From an uncultured Acidobacteriota bacterium (GTDB taxonomy: Bacteria; Acidobacteriota; Thermoanaerobaculia; UBA5066), in contig CALAQS010000296.1 in assembly GCA_937888435.1 (NCBI GenBank), forward strand, positions 1 through 36,555: 36,555 nucleotides of DNA, in the 5' to 3' direction. Position 1 is the stretch's first letter, and each line of letters begins with the position of its first letter. Made by a program: the position numbers and the translations under genes. A model generated the notes under the pieces. That model ran no database searches. It was given only the letters and a program-made list of their open reading frames with translations, and had not been told where the DNA came from. This document shows, piece after piece, positions 15,881 through 24,000 of the stretch.

Positions 15881-16746
15881 CCCGCCAGCGCGCTACGCGA
15901 GCCGGCCGTCTCGTCCTGGCCGCGGGATTTCTCGCGGCGGTGACCGGTTGTGTCAGCGGAAGCGACATCGACGGCCTTCACAAGCACCTCTCGACGGTCG
16001 AGAAGGAAGTCGACGTCGTCTCGAAGCAGTCGTCCTCCAAGGAGGAGATCGCGAAGCTGAGCGAGACCCTCGCCAAACAGGCACAGACACTCCTGCGCTC
16101 GAACGCCGATCTGGGCACGAAGTTCGACGACCTGACGCGCGAGATGCAGGCCCTCGCCGGGAAGCTCGAGGACGCGAATCGGCGCCTCACGCAGCTCTCC
16201 CAGCAGATCGCCGAGACTCAGGGGCACGCGCCTGCTGGGACGGTGGTCGTCCCGCCGGCACCCTCTCCGGCCCCGCAGGCGCCCCCGACGTCCGGCGCCG
16301 CGCCGGGCGCTGGCGGCGCCGGTCTCGCGCCGGTTCCCGCGGCGCCGCGTGGCGGAAGCATCACGCCGGCGGACCTCTTCGCGCAGGCCACGGCCGACTA
16401 CCAGCGCGGCCGATACGATCTCGCGCGGCAGGGTTTCGAGGACTACGCCGAGAAGTTCCCGCGCACCGATCTCTCCGACGACGCCCTCTACTGGGCCGGC
16501 GAATGCTGGTCTGCGCAGAAGAAGCCGCGCGAGGCGATCACCTCGTTCGACAAGCTGTTTCGCACGTATCCGCAGAGCGACAAGGCCCCGGCAGCGCACC
16601 TCAAGAAGGGCATCGCCCATCTCGAGCTCGGCGAGAAGGCGCAAGCCATGGTCGAGCTGAACTTCGTCGTCAACCAGTTCCCCGGCTCCGACGAGGCCAA
16701 GAGCGCACGCCAGCGCCTCAAGTCCCTCGGCGGCGACTCCCGCTGA
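15877..16746 (+). CDS. cpoB: Tol-Pal-associated protein CpoB/YbgF
   Basis: 289 residues from a GTG that overlaps the pal stop (GTGA). The N-terminus has a hydrophobic segment ending in a possible lipobox (LAAGFLAAVTGC, Cys at about residue 26), so unlike the soluble E. coli protein it may be a lipoprotein. A coiled-coil region follows (HLSTVEKEVDVVSKQSSSKE through QLSQQIAETQ), then a Pro/Ala linker, then TPR repeats: LFAQATADYQRGRYDLARQG, FEDYAEKFPRTDLSDDALYW, GECWSAQKKPREAITSFDKL and YPQSDKAPAAHLKKGIAHLE. CpoB links peptidoglycan synthesis to Tol-driven constriction in proteobacteria. It is the last gene of the tol unit; rpsT begins 33 bases later. Confidence 0.92.
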   Translation: MTRQRATRAGRLVLAAGFLAAVTGCVSGSDIDGLHKHLSTVEKEVDVVSKQSSSKEEIAKLSETLAKQAQTLLRSNADLGTKFDDLTREMQALAGKLEDANRRLTQLSQQIAETQGHAPAGTVVVPPAPSPAPQAPPTSGAAPGAGGAGLAPVPAAPRGGSITPADLFAQATADYQRGRYDLARQGFEDYAEKFPRTDLSDDALYWAGECWSAQKKPREAITSFDKLFRTYPQSDKAPAAHLKKGIAHLELGEKAQAMVELNFVVNQFPGSDEAKSARQRLKSLGGDSR

Positions 16747-16779
16747 ACTACATCCAGAGAAAGGCGTCACCGAACCCAC

Positions 16780-17055
16780 ATGGCGAACACCAAGCAAGCC
16801 AGGAAGCGCGCCGCGCAGAGCGACCGCCGCCGGGCCCGCAACCGCTCCGTCGTCACCCAGGTCCGCAACGTCGTGAAGAATCTCCGCAGGACGGCGGAGA
16901 CCGAGGCCGAAAAGGTCGGCGGCTTCCTTTCGAACGCCGTCTCCGAGCTCGACGTCGCCGTCCGCAAGGGCGTCCTCCACAGGAAGACCGCCTCCCGCCT
17001 CAAGTCGCGGATCTCGAAGACCGTGAACAAGGCGAAAAAGGCCGTCGCGAAGTAG
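16780..17055 (+). CDS. rpsT: 30S ribosomal protein bS20
   Basis: Basic 91-residue protein of the small subunit that binds the 5' domain of 16S rRNA. MANTKQARKRAAQSDRRRAR is the canonical N-terminus and the C-terminal half carries HRKTASRLKSRISKTVNKAK; length is typical. GAGAAAGG lies about 20 bases before the ATG, farther than usual, so initiation may depend on a weaker site. It follows cpoB by 33 bases and is followed by a strong hairpin, so it is probably the end of the tol transcript or has a promoter in the end of cpoB. Confidence 0.97.
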   Translation: MANTKQARKRAAQSDRRRARNRSVVTQVRNVVKNLRRTAETEAEKVGGFLSNAVSELDVAVRKGVLHRKTASRLKSRISKTVNKAKKAVAK

Positions 17056-17057
17056 CG

Positions 17058-17094
17058 GCTCGCACCTCGGGGGCAACCCCATCCAGAGGTGAGC
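17058..17094 (+). terminator. Hairpin between convergent rpsT and lptE
   Basis: CACCTC (17063-17068) and GGGG (17069-17072) pair with CCCC (17077-17080) and GAGGTG (17086-17091) around a GCAA loop of the stable GNRA type; GCT/AGC extend the stem. There is no T-run, but its place between two convergent genes suits a two-way stop or an mRNA 3'-end stabiliser. A second small stem, CCTAGA/TCTAGG (17112-17128), overlaps the lptE stop. Confidence 0.5.
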
Positions 17095-17112
17095 GGCTGA
17101 GAAGCGCTCTTC

Positions 17113-17628
17113 CTAGAACCCCTCTAGGATGGTCGTGACGAGGTTCTGCGCGAATGGGCGGGCCATCGCCTCGATGGCCTCGCGCTCGCGGTCGTAATAC
17201 GAGCTGGCGCTCGAGGGCACGGTGTAGGGCTGGCGGAAGAGGTACGCGGGCTCGGAGAAGATGGGCTTGTCGGTGGCTTTCTCGGTGAGAACGAGCTTTC
17301 CCGACACGGTCACCTGGTATTCGACGGCGATTCCGTTCGCGTCGAAGCGCACGGGCGCGACGCTGCACGCGGTCAGGCGTCCGGACAGCTCGGCGTCGGC
17401 CGCCGAGCGGTCGGCCACGGGCTTCAGCCGCCCGCGGGCGGACAGCTCGCGAATGACGGCGTCCGTGAGGCGCTGCTCGAGGCCCACCACCGTCGTGTCG
17501 TTGATGAACGTCGGCACGTAGACCGTCTTGACGCCAAGGGGCAGCGCGCTCGACCCGGTACCCACGAGGGAGTAGCCACAGCCGAGAAGACCGAGGAGAA
17601 GGGCGACGAGGAAGATCTCTTTCCTCAT
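17113..17628 (-). CDS. lptE: LPS-assembly lipoprotein LptE
   Basis: 171-residue outer-membrane lipoprotein that plugs the LptD barrel and helps insert lipopolysaccharide. [17 protein letters not shown] has the lipobox LLGC with Cys17, followed by the CGYxLxG start typical of Lpt[31 protein letters not shown] (residues 33-62) and the repeated beta strands after it fit the family, as does the C-terminal helix with [18 protein letters not shown]. The ATG overlaps the leuS stop (ATGA); the leuS-lptE order is common in Gram-negative bacteria. It indicates an LPS-bearing outer membrane. Confidence 0.9.
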   Translation of the reverse strand: MRKEIFLVALLLGLLGCGYSLVGTGSSALPLGVKTVYVPTFINDTTVVGLEQRLTDAVIRELSARGRLKPVADRSAADAELSGRLTACSVAPVRFDANGIAVEYQVTVSGKLVLTEKATDKPIFSEPAYLFRQPYTVPSSASSYYDREREAIEAMARPFAQNLVTTILEGF

Positions 17629-20144
17629 CGCACAACGATATTCAGCAGGCGGTCCTGCACCCAGATGGTCTTCACGCGCTGCTTGCCTTCCAGCCAGCGC
17701 GCCACGGCCGGATTCGCTTCCGCGGCCGCAACGACCTCCTTCTCGGAGGCTCCCCTTTGGACGCTGAGCTCCGCCCGGACCTTTCCGGAGACTTGCACGG
17801 CGATGGAAGCGGATTCCATCTCGGCGAGCGCCGGATCGAAGCTCGGCCAACCCGACGCGAGCAGGCTCTTCTTTCCCCCCATCTTTTCGTTCAATTCCTC
17901 GGAGAGGTGCGGCGCGATGGGATGGAGCAGCGTCACGAGCGTTCGCAGCGTCGCCGCGGTCTCTCCCGCGTCCGCGCCCGCGTCGTTCACGAGGACGGTG
18001 GCGCCGTTGAGGAACTCCATGAGGTGCGCGACGGCCGTATGGAACGAGAACGCCCGGAAGTCCTCCGTGACTTTCTTGATCGCCATGTGGCGCGCGCGCG
18101 CCATGGGCGTGTCGGCCTTTGCCGGCTGTGCCTGCGGGTCGGCGCCCGTCGCGAGAAACCGGTCCACGGCGCCGCGGACCCGCCAGAGGAAACGCTCCGG
18201 CCCGCTGATGCCCTCGTCGCTCCACTCGGTGTCTTTCTCCGGGGGCCCAAGGAAGAGGACGAACGCGCGCACGGCGTCGGCGCCTTTCTCGGCGATGAGC
18301 GCGTCGAGCGACACCGAGTTGCCGCGCGACTTCGACATCTTCTCCACGCGGCCCGTCGGGGACAGGCGCGTGATCATCCCCTGGTTGAAGAGCGCCGAAA
18401 ACGGCTCCTCGAACGTCACGAGGCCGAGGTCCTTGAGGATGCGCGCGAAGAACCGCGCGTAAAGGAGGTGCAGGATCGCGTGCTCGATGCCTCCGATGTA
18501 CTGGTCGACGGGCGCCCACTCCTTCACGATGGCGGGGTCGAAGGGCGCCCCGGCGTTTTTCGGGTCGATGTACCGGAGGTAATACCAGGACGAGTCCACG
18601 AACGTGTCCATCGTGTCCGTCTCGCGGCGGGCCGGGCCGCCGCACGAAGGGCACGTCGTCTGGACGAACGAAGCGACCTTCTCGAGCGGATTTCCGCCCT
18701 TGCCCGTGAACGGCGCGTCCTTAGGCAGGACGACGGGCAGGTCCCTCTCCGGTACCGGCACCCAGCCGTCCTTCTCGCAATGGACCATGGGAATCGGCGT
18801 GCCCCAGTAGCGCTGGCGCGAGATGAGCCAATCGCGCAGCCTATACCGCACGCGCGGGCCGCCAATCCCTCTCTTCGCGGCTTCGGCCGAAATTAGTTCG
18901 CGAGCTGTGGAAGAAGATTCTTCTGTGAATGGACCAGAGGCAATGAGGCGGCCCTCGCCCGTATAACAGTCGCCCTCTCCCTCTTCCCTTCTAAGAAAAT
19001 CTTCTTTCTTCTCTTCTCTTCCCGGCTCAATAACCTTGACGATCGGAATGCCGTACTTTTTCGCGAACTCGAAGTCGCGCGTGTCGTGCGCGGGCACCGC
19101 CATGAGCGCGCCCGTGCCGTAGTCCGCGATGACGAAGTTCGCGAGCCACACGGGCACTTCCTGCCGGGTGAAGGGGTTGATCGCCGTGCGACCGGTGTCG
19201 CGGCCGTCCTTCTCGGCTCCGTCGGCCTCGCGCACGATGCGCTCCTGACTGCGCACGGACGTGACCCACGTCTCCAGCTCGGCCCGCTTCGGGTTGCCTT
19301 CGAGAAGGCGCGGGACGAGCGCGTGCTCGGGCGCGAGGATGAGCGCCGTGGCGCCGAAGACGGTGTCCGGGCGCGTCGTGAAGACGCGGACGGTCTCGTT
19401 CAGCGACGGGATCGCGAAATCCAGGTCGGCGCCCGTGGACCTGCCGATCCAGTTGCGCTGCATCGTGACGACCTTCTCGGGCCACTTGCCGAGCGTGTCG
19501 AGGCCGTCCAGGAGGCGATCGGCGTAGTCGGTGATCTTCAGGAACCACTGTTCGAGCTCGCGCGGGACGACCGCAGTGCCGCACCGCTCGCAGACGCCGC
19601 CCTCGGCCTGTTCGTTCGCGAGGACGGTGAGGCACGACGGGCACCAGTTCACGGCGGACTTCCTGCGGACCGCGAGACCCTTCTCGAGGAGCTTCAGGAA
19701 GAACCATTGGTTCCAGCGGTAGTACTCCGGCTCGCAGGTCGTGACTTCCTTCGTCCAGTCGTAGAGAACGCCCCACGACCGAAACTGCTCCTTCATCGCC
19801 GCGATGTTCGCGAGCGTGGACGTGCGCGGGTGGACACCCTTCTGGATCGCGTAGTTCTCCGCGGGCAAGCCGAACGCGTCCCAGCCCATCGGGCAGAACA
19901 CCGTCACGCCCGTCTGGCGCAGGAAGCGGTGGAGCGCGTCCGTGAGAAAATACGTGCGCGCGTGCCCGACGTGGAGGCGGTCGCCCGAGGGATAGGGAAG
20001 CATGACGAGGAGATACGTCCCGTCGCCCCCCGCCTTCGCCGTGTCGACGAACGCCGCGTGGTCCGCCTCCCAGCGGTCGCGCCACTTCGCCTCGATCCTG
20101 AGGATTTCGTCGCCCTTCGTACTCGCCGTCGCCGTGCGTTGCAT
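17625..20144 (-). CDS. leuS: Leucyl-tRNA synthetase
   Basis: 839-residue class I synthetase that charges tRNA-Leu. Seen: the HIGH-type motif [16 protein letters not shown] near residue 52, the zinc-like knuckle [14 protein letters not shown]...CERCG near 165, the CP1 editing-domain motif [20 protein letters not shown] near 255, [20 protein letters not shown] near 436, and EKMSKSRGN near 609. The end, [18 protein letters not shown], is the usual C-terminal domain. A short Glu/Lys/Arg-rich insert ([15 protein letters not shown]) follows [10 protein letters not shown] in CP1; it is encoded by a purine-rich repeat at 18971-19024. No Shine-Dalgarno precedes the ATG; TACACT lies 10 bases upstream. 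Its stop overlaps lptE. Confidence 0.97.
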   Translation of the reverse strand: MQRTATASTKGDEILRIEAKWRDRWEADHAAFVDTAKAGGDGTYLLVMLPYPSGDRLHVGHARTYFLTDALHRFLRQTGVTVFCPMGWDAFGLPAENYAIQKGVHPRTSTLANIAAMKEQFRSWGVLYDWTKEVTTCEPEYYRWNQWFFLKLLEKGLAVRRKSAVNWCPSCLTVLANEQAEGGVCERCGTAVVPRELEQWFLKITDYADRLLDGLDTLGKWPEKVVTMQRNWIGRSTGADLDFAIPSLNETVRVFTTRPDTVFGATALILAPEHALVPRLLEGNPKRAELETWVTSVRSQERIVREADGAEKDGRDTGRTAINPFTRQEVPVWLANFVIADYGTGALMAVPAHDTRDFEFAKKYGIPIVKVIEPGREEKKEDFLRREEGEGDCYTGEGRLIASGPFTEESSSTARELISAEAAKRGIGGPRVRYRLRDWLISRQRYWGTPIPMVHCEKDGWVPVPERDLPVVLPKDAPFTGKGGNPLEKVASFVQTTCPSCGGPARRETDTMDTFVDSSWYYLRYIDPKNAGAPFDPAIVKEWAPVDQYIGGIEHAILHLLYARFFARILKDLGLVTFEEPFSALFNQGMITRLSPTGRVEKMSKSRGNSVSLDALIAEKGADAVRAFVLFLGPPEKDTEWSDEGISGPERFLWRVRGAVDRFLATGADPQAQPAKADTPMARARHMAIKKVTEDFRAFSFHTAVAHLMEFLNGATVLVNDAGADAGETAATLRTLVTLLHPIAPHLSEELNEKMGGKKSLLASGWPSFDPALAEMESASIAVQVSGKVRAELSVQRGASEKEVVAAAEANPAVARWLEGKQRVKTIWVQDRLLNIVVR
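18908..18930 (+). repeat. Weak purine-rich element in leuS
   Basis: GAAGAAGATTCTTCTGTGAA on the plus strand (antisense to leuS) shares the GAAGAwTTCTT core but not the flanks. It encodes EESSS in a variable loop 80 bases from the stronger copy D. Confidence 0.3.
18971..19024 (-). repeat. Purine-rich interspersed element, copy D (leuS)
   Basis: On the coding (minus) strand an AG-rich run leads into the core GAAGATTTTCTTAGAAGGG (19005-18987), then AAGAGGGAG. It is nearly identical to the mtnP copy. It is in frame and encodes the extra charged loop of LeuRS between IEPG and CYTGEGRL. Confidence 0.65.
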
Positions 20145-20154
20145 CGAGTCGGCG

Positions 20155-20184
20155 AGTGTAAACGACAGAGAGGCCGGGCGTCAG
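20155..20184 (-). promoter_or_regulatory. Probable leaderless promoter of leuS-lptE
   Basis: Minus strand CTGACG (20184-20179), an 18-base spacer and TACACT (20160-20155), which ends 10 bases before the leuS ATG. The -35 overlaps the last codons of the transglutaminase-like gene. Confidence 0.5.
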
Positions 20185-21086
20185 CGGCGCGGGAGCGCGG
20201 GGGCCGCGAGCGCCCGCGGGTCGAGGGGCGCCCCTTCGACGGCTTCCACGATGCTCGCTCCGCGGGGCCGGTAAAGCGTCAGGCCGCCCCCGGCGGTCTC
20301 GAGAACGGGCCGCTTCAGCTCGGCGGAGCGGGCGGCGACGTCCACGTGAAAACCGGCGGGCGGCTGCCTCTCGAGCGCGAGATGCTTCGCCGTCACGGTA
20401 TTCGCGAGGCCGCTCGGATCCGAAGGCACCCAGCCGAGACCGGGCACGAAGACTTCAATCCAGCGGTGCCGCACGCCGCCGAGGTCCGCGTTGAACACGG
20501 CGCGCGACTCCGGCGTGAGCTCCCGGGCGCGCTGCGCAGCCAGAACACCCGTCACCTGCCGGGCCGCAACGCCCGCCCGGAGCAACAGCTCGGCCGCGAG
20601 AAGCGATCGCCCCACGCACGAGCCGCGGCGCGTGCGGAGCGTGAGGGAAGCCGTCTCCTGCGAGCCGTCCGGCAGCGCATAGCGAACCCGGTGGGCCGTG
20701 AAGGCGACGACGCGCTCCACGGCCTCGAGCGTCGTCTTCGCGCCTGCGAGAAGCCTCTCGGACAGCAAGTCGAGGTCGGGATCGTCCGCGAGCGGAACGG
20801 CGAGCGCCGCGCGCGCTTCCGCGGAGAGGGCCGCAGGTGCGGGCGGGAACGGAGCGTCCGCCGTGAGCGGCGCGGCGGACACCTCGACGCGCGCTTCCAG
20901 CGCCACCCCGTCCGGCGACGAAAGCACGACGCGATAGCCCGCTCCCTCCACGGCGCGCGCATACCGCCACGGCGCGGGCCCGTCCAGCCGGTAACGCGCC
21001 CACTCCCCGGCGGCCGGCGCATCCTGCCCCGCGGCCGGGACGGCGCACGCAGAGACAAGTGCGAGAAGCAGCGCGCGAGCCTTCAT
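20181..21086 (-). CDS. Exported transglutaminase-like protein
   Basis: 301 residues with signal sequence ARALLLALVSACAVPAAGQ. The C-terminal half is a transglutaminase-core domain: the nucleophile Cys in RTRRGSCVGRSLLAAELLLR near residue 153, the catalytic His in VRHRWIEVFVPGLGWVPSDP near 207, and the Asp in the same segment (SDPS). The domain includes cysteine proteases and protein-crosslinking enzymes; a role on cell-envelope proteins or peptides is likely but the substrate is not evident. The N-terminal region (about residues 20-120) has no recognised motif. Its ATG overlaps the nusB stop (ATGA), so it is coexpressed with ribH-nusB, with no functional link I can see. Confidence 0.85.
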   Translation of the reverse strand: MKARALLLALVSACAVPAAGQDAPAAGEWARYRLDGPAPWRYARAVEGAGYRVVLSSPDGVALEARVEVSAAPLTADAPFPPAPAALSAEARAALAVPLADDPDLDLLSERLLAGAKTTLEAVERVVAFTAHRVRYALPDGSQETASLTLRTRRGSCVGRSLLAAELLLRAGVAARQVTGVLAAQRARELTPESRAVFNADLGGVRHRWIEVFVPGLGWVPSDPSGLANTVTAKHLALERQPPAGFHVDVAARSAELKRPVLETAGGGLTLYRPRGASIVEAVEGAPLDPRALAAPALPRR

Positions 21087-21523
21087 CCGCTTCGTCCTCC
21101 GGTCTGGGCGCGCGGGCCGAAAGTGGCGCGGCGGATGCCGTCGAGAACCCCGTTCACGAACGGCCCTGAGGACGGCGTCGAGAACTTTTTCGCGATCTCG
21201 ACGGCCTCGTCGATCACGACAGGGTCCGGCGTGTCCTCTTCGTAAAGAAGCTCGTAAAGCGCGAGGCGCAGGAGATTGCGGTCCACGGCCGCCATGCGCC
21301 CGAGACGCCAGTGCTCGGAGCGCTCAGAGAGCTTCGCATCGAGCTCGTCGCGCCGCGAGAGCGTGCCCGTGACGAGGCGCTGGGCGTACTCCTGGACCTC
21401 GGGCTTCGCGAGGACGTACTCCTCGGTGTGTTGGAACATCTCCTCGGGCGGCGTCCCCGCGAGGTCGTTCTGGTAGAGGAGCTGGAGCGCCAGCTCTCGG
21501 GACTTCCGCCGGCGGCCGCTCAC
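21083..21523 (-). CDS. nusB: Transcription antitermination factor NusB
   Basis: 146-residue all-helical RNA-binding factor that with NusE recognises boxA in rRNA operons. Family landmarks are RRKSRELALQLLYQNDLAG near residue 4, WRLGRMAAVDRNLLRLALYE near 72, PVVIDEAVEIAKKFSTPSSG near 101 and FVNGVLDGI near 122. The GTG at 21523 was chosen because GGAGGA lies 7 bases upstream and the arginine-rich N-terminus starts there. It follows ribH by 20 bases, the common ribH-nusB arrangement, and overlaps the transglutaminase-like gene. Confidence 0.96.
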   Translation of the reverse strand: MSGRRRKSRELALQLLYQNDLAGTPPEEMFQHTEEYVLAKPEVQEYAQRLVTGTLSRRDELDAKLSERSEHWRLGRMAAVDRNLLRLALYELLYEEDTPDPVVIDEAVEIAKKFSTPSSGPFVNGVLDGIRRATFGPRAQTGGRSG

Positions 21524-21543
21524 GCGCGTCCTCCGCCCGGCTC

Positions 21544-22041
21544 TCAGCGCGCTGGGCGCGCGGAGCGGGCCGGGGCTTTCTTCAGGCGGGCGCGGAGGTC
21601 GGCGGCCTCGACCGCGGCCATCGCCGCCTCGAATCCCTTGTTCCCGCCCTTGGCGCCCGACCGTTCGAGAGCTTGCTCGAGCGTGTCGCACGTCAGGACG
21701 CCGAACGCGACGGGAAGGTCGAGCTCGAGAGAGACCTGGAAAACGCCCTTCGCCGTCTCCCCCGCCACGTACTCGAAGTGCGGCGTGCCGCCGCGCAGTA
21801 TGGCGCCGAGGGCCACGAGCGCGTCGAACCTGCCGGACCGCGCGAGATCGCGGAGGGCGAGCGGGAGCTCCCACGCCCCGGGAGCGCGGACGAGAACGAC
21901 GTCCTCGTCGGCGGCACCCGTCCTTCGGAACGCGTCGAGAGCTCCTTCGACGAGGCGCGACACGACGAGGTCGTTCGCGCGTGCCGCGACGACGCCGAAG
22001 CGCCGGCCCGCGGAGGAAAGATGCCCTTCGATGGCGTTCAT
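21544..22041 (-). CDS. ribH: 6,7-dimethyl-8-ribityllumazine synthase
   Basis: 165-residue enzyme that condenses the pyrimidine intermediate with dihydroxybutanone phosphate, the next-to-last step of riboflavin synthesis. Seen: FGVVAARANDLVVSRLVEGA near residue 15, VRAPGAWELPLALRDLA near 51, GAILRGGTPHFEYVAGE near 79 with the catalytic His88, and PVAFGVLTCDTLEQALERSG near 110. No other rib gene or FMN riboswitch is present, so the pathway is dispersed. The ATG at 22041 has no clear Shine-Dalgarno; TACACT lies 10 bases upstream in the 22-base gap after the kinase gene. Confidence 0.96.
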   Translation of the reverse strand: MNAIEGHLSSAGRRFGVVAARANDLVVSRLVEGALDAFRRTGAADEDVVLVRAPGAWELPLALRDLARSGRFDALVALGAILRGGTPHFEYVAGETAKGVFQVSLELDLPVAFGVLTCDTLEQALERSGAKGGNKGFEAAMAAVEAADLRARLKKAPARSARPAR

Positions 22042-22051
22042 GGGACCCGAG

Positions 22052-22057
22052 AGTGTA
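22052..22057 (-). promoter_or_regulatory. -10-like hexamer of ribH (leaderless)
   Basis: TGA-TACACT (extended -10 form) on the minus strand ends 10 bases before the ribH ATG. It lies in the short gap after the PfkB-family gene. A -35 is not clear. Confidence 0.4.
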
Positions 22058-22063
22058 TCAGCC

Positions 22064-23074
22064 TCAGCGCGGCGCGAGGTCGCGGACGCGCGCGTGAGGT
22101 CCTTCGAAGCCGAAGTTCTCGCCGTAACGGGCGATGAAGTCGGCGACCGCATACCGGGGCGGCTGCGGTCCGAGGGCTTCGAGCGAGTAGACGGCTGCCA
22201 CGCTTCCCACGCGGCCCGCGACCTCCCACGGCAGCCCGTGGTGACGTGCGGCGAGGAGCCCGCCGCGGAACGCGTCTCCCACGCCCGTCGGGTCAACCGC
22301 CGGCCCGCGGAGGCGGGCGGGCGGAATGCGGAACGTCGTCGCGCCGGCGGGAGCTTCCGGCTGGCCGCCCCGGAGCTCGATCGTGGAGCCTTCGGCGCCG
22401 CGCGTCACGATGAGGACGGGCACGTGCGAGAGCACCTCTGCTTCCGAGAGGCCGGTCTTCTTCTCGATGACGCCGAACTCGTACTCGTTCGCGATGAGCA
22501 TCGCGGCGCCCCGGAGCCCGTCGAGGATTTCCTCCCCCGAGAGCCGCGCGACCTGCTGACTCGGGTCGTAGACGTAGGCGATGTGGAGCTCGCGGCACTC
22601 CGTCGCGTACTTCGCCATCGCCTCTGGAGCGTTCGGCGAGATGATCGCGAGGCTCACGCTGCTCGGCGAGAGCTCCCGGAAGGACAGGGTCGCCGCGCGC
22701 GCCATGGCCCCGGCGTAGAACGTGGCGATCTGGTTCTGCGCTTGGTCGGTGGAGACGAAGAACGAGGCCGTGAACAGGTCGTCGCAAATGTGCAGGGACG
22801 AGGTGTCGATGCCCTGCTCGGCGAGCCAGCGGCTGTAGTCGAGCGCGTCGACGCCTGCCGTCGCCATGACGAGGGGCCTGAGACCGAGGAGCGCGAGCGT
22901 GTAGGCGATGTTCGGAGCCACGCCCCCTCGCACCTTCCGCATGGAGTCCACGAGGAACGACACCGAGAGGCGGTCCATGCGGTCGGGAACCACGACGTCG
23001 AGGAACTTCCCCGGAAACGTCATGAGGTAGTCGTAGGCAACGGAGCCGGTGACGACGATACGGCGTGCGGTCAT
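22064..23074 (-). CDS. PfkB-family kinase, probable nucleoside (adenosine) kinase
   Basis: 336-residue ribokinase-fold sugar or nucleoside kinase. The N-terminus IVVTGSVAYDYLMTFPGKF, the Gly-rich VRGGVAPNIAYTLALLGLRP near residue 48 and the C-terminal ATP/anion-hole motif DPTGVGDAFRGG near 261 (base Asp267, with Val in place of the usual Ala of GAGD) define the family. The MTFPGKF segment and the neighbouring methylthioadenosine phosphorylase make adenosine kinase a good guess; other nucleosides or sugars are possible. Its ATG overlaps the mtnP stop (ATGA), so the two are coupled, as expected for purine salvage. Confidence 0.85.
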   Translation of the reverse strand: MTARRIVVTGSVAYDYLMTFPGKFLDVVVPDRMDRLSVSFLVDSMRKVRGGVAPNIAYTLALLGLRPLVMATAGVDALDYSRWLAEQGIDTSSLHICDDLFTASFFVSTDQAQNQIATFYAGAMARAATLSFRELSPSSVSLAIISPNAPEAMAKYATECRELHIAYVYDPSQQVARLSGEEILDGLRGAAMLIANEYEFGVIEKKTGLSEAEVLSHVPVLIVTRGAEGSTIELRGGQPEAPAGATTFRIPPARLRGPAVDPTGVGDAFRGGLLAARHHGLPWEVAGRVGSVAAVYSLEALGPQPPRYAVADFIARYGENFGFEGPHARVRDLAPR

Positions 23075-24000
23075 CTCTCGTCCTTCTTCAAAAACAGCGC
23101 GAGGCGTTTCGAGGTGGCGGGCCCAACCCGGTTCCTCGGCGTGAGAACGGCCCCCGTGATGGCGTCCGCGCAGTCGCTCGGACGGTTTGGGTCGAGGTGT
23201 CGGACGGCGTTCGCAAGGACGCGATTCGCCGTGCCTGCGTTTTTCTTCAACACGGCGAGAACGGCCTCCACCGAGACGGCGGCCTGTGCCTCGTTCCAGC
23301 AGTCGTAGTCCGTGACGAGCGCCATAGAGGCGTAGCCGATCCCCGCCTCGCGGCCGAGCTTCGCCTCGGTCGCGTTGGTCATGCCGATCACGTCCGCGGC
23401 CCAGGAGCGGTAGAGCAGCGACTCGGCCACCGTCGAAAACTGAGGCCCCTCGATGCACACGTACGTCCCGCCCCGGTGGCACGCGGCGCCTTCCGCTTTC
23501 GCGGCCGCCTCGAGAGCGTCGAGGAGGACGGCCGAAACCGGATGCGCGAACGACACGTGCCCCACGCAGCCGTCCCCGAAGAACGTCGAGACGCGCCGTT
23601 TCGTCAGGTCGAGGAACTGGTCCGGCAGGACGATGTCGGTCGGCTCGTAGGCCTCCTTCATCGAGCCGCAGGCCGAGGCCGAAAGAAGCCACGAGCAGCC
23701 CAGCTTCTTGAAGCCCCAGATGTTCGCGCGGTAGTTGATCTCGGAGGGCAGGAGGGAATGGTGACGCCCGTGTCGGGCGAGAAAAGCGACGGGGACCGAG
23801 GAAAGATTTCCGAGAAAATAAGAGTCGGAAGGGGCGCCAAAGGGCGTCGAGAGCGCGACTTCGCTGGTGACCTCGAGGCCGGGAAGCGAATACAGACCCG
23901 AGCCTCCGATGAGGCCGATGCGTTTTTCTTCCCTCTTACCCTTCAAGAAAATCTTCTTATTCTCTTTCTTGCTTTTCCGAACAGATCTCTCCTTCTTCAT
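23071..24000 (-). CDS. mtnP: S-methyl-5'-thioadenosine phosphorylase
   Basis: 309-residue enzyme that splits methylthioadenosine, by-product of polyamine and homoserine-lactone synthesis, into adenine and methylthioribose-1-phosphate. Seen: RIGLIGGSGLYSLPG near residue 27, FLARHGRHHSLLPSEINYRA near 73, GGTYVCIEGPQFSTVAES near 165, and IGMTNATEAKLGREAGIGYA near 190, as in MTAP-group phosphorylases. The first 26 residues are a Lys/Glu-rich extension absent from relatives and encoded by a purine-rich repeat (23921-23975); an in-frame TTG at codon 19 is a possible alternative start. The ATG overlaps the oxidoreductase stop (ATGA) and the stop overlaps the kinase gene. Confidence 0.94.
   Translation of the reverse strand: MKKERSVRKSKKENKKIFLKGKREEKRIGLIGGSGLYSLPGLEVTSEVALSTPFGAPSDSYFLGNLSSVPVAFLARHGRHHSLLPSEINYRANIWGFKKLGCSWLLSASACGSMKEAYEPTDIVLPDQFLDLTKRRVSTFFGDGCVGHVSFAHPVSAVLLDALEAAAKAEGAACHRGGTYVCIEGPQFSTVAESLLYRSWAADVIGMTNATEAKLGREAGIGYASMALVTDYDCWNEAQAAVSVEAVLAVLKKNAGTANRVLANAVRHLDPNRPSDCADAITGAVLTPRNRVGPATSKRLALFLKKDER
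23921..23975 (-). repeat. Purine-rich interspersed element, copy E (mtnP N-terminus)
   Basis: Coding-strand AG-rich run with core GAAGATTTTCTTGAAGGG (23956-23939), then TAAGAGGGAAG. It differs from the leuS copy by few bases. It encodes the extra N-terminal residues before the first strand (RIGLIGGSG) of MtnP. Confidence 0.65.

Noticed and set aside
19086-21245. Plus-strand open frame of 719 codons across leuS and the transglutaminase-like gene
   Set aside because: It has no domain or signal, and both opposite genes are securely identified by motifs.
22042-22063. FMN riboswitch upstream of ribH
   Set aside because: Only 22 bases separate ribH from the preceding stop; there is no room for the aptamer.
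23799-23832. Further copy of the purine-rich element within mtnP
   Set aside because: The encoded segment (SDSYFLGNLSSVP) has the normal family length, so nothing is inserted, and the core match is poor.
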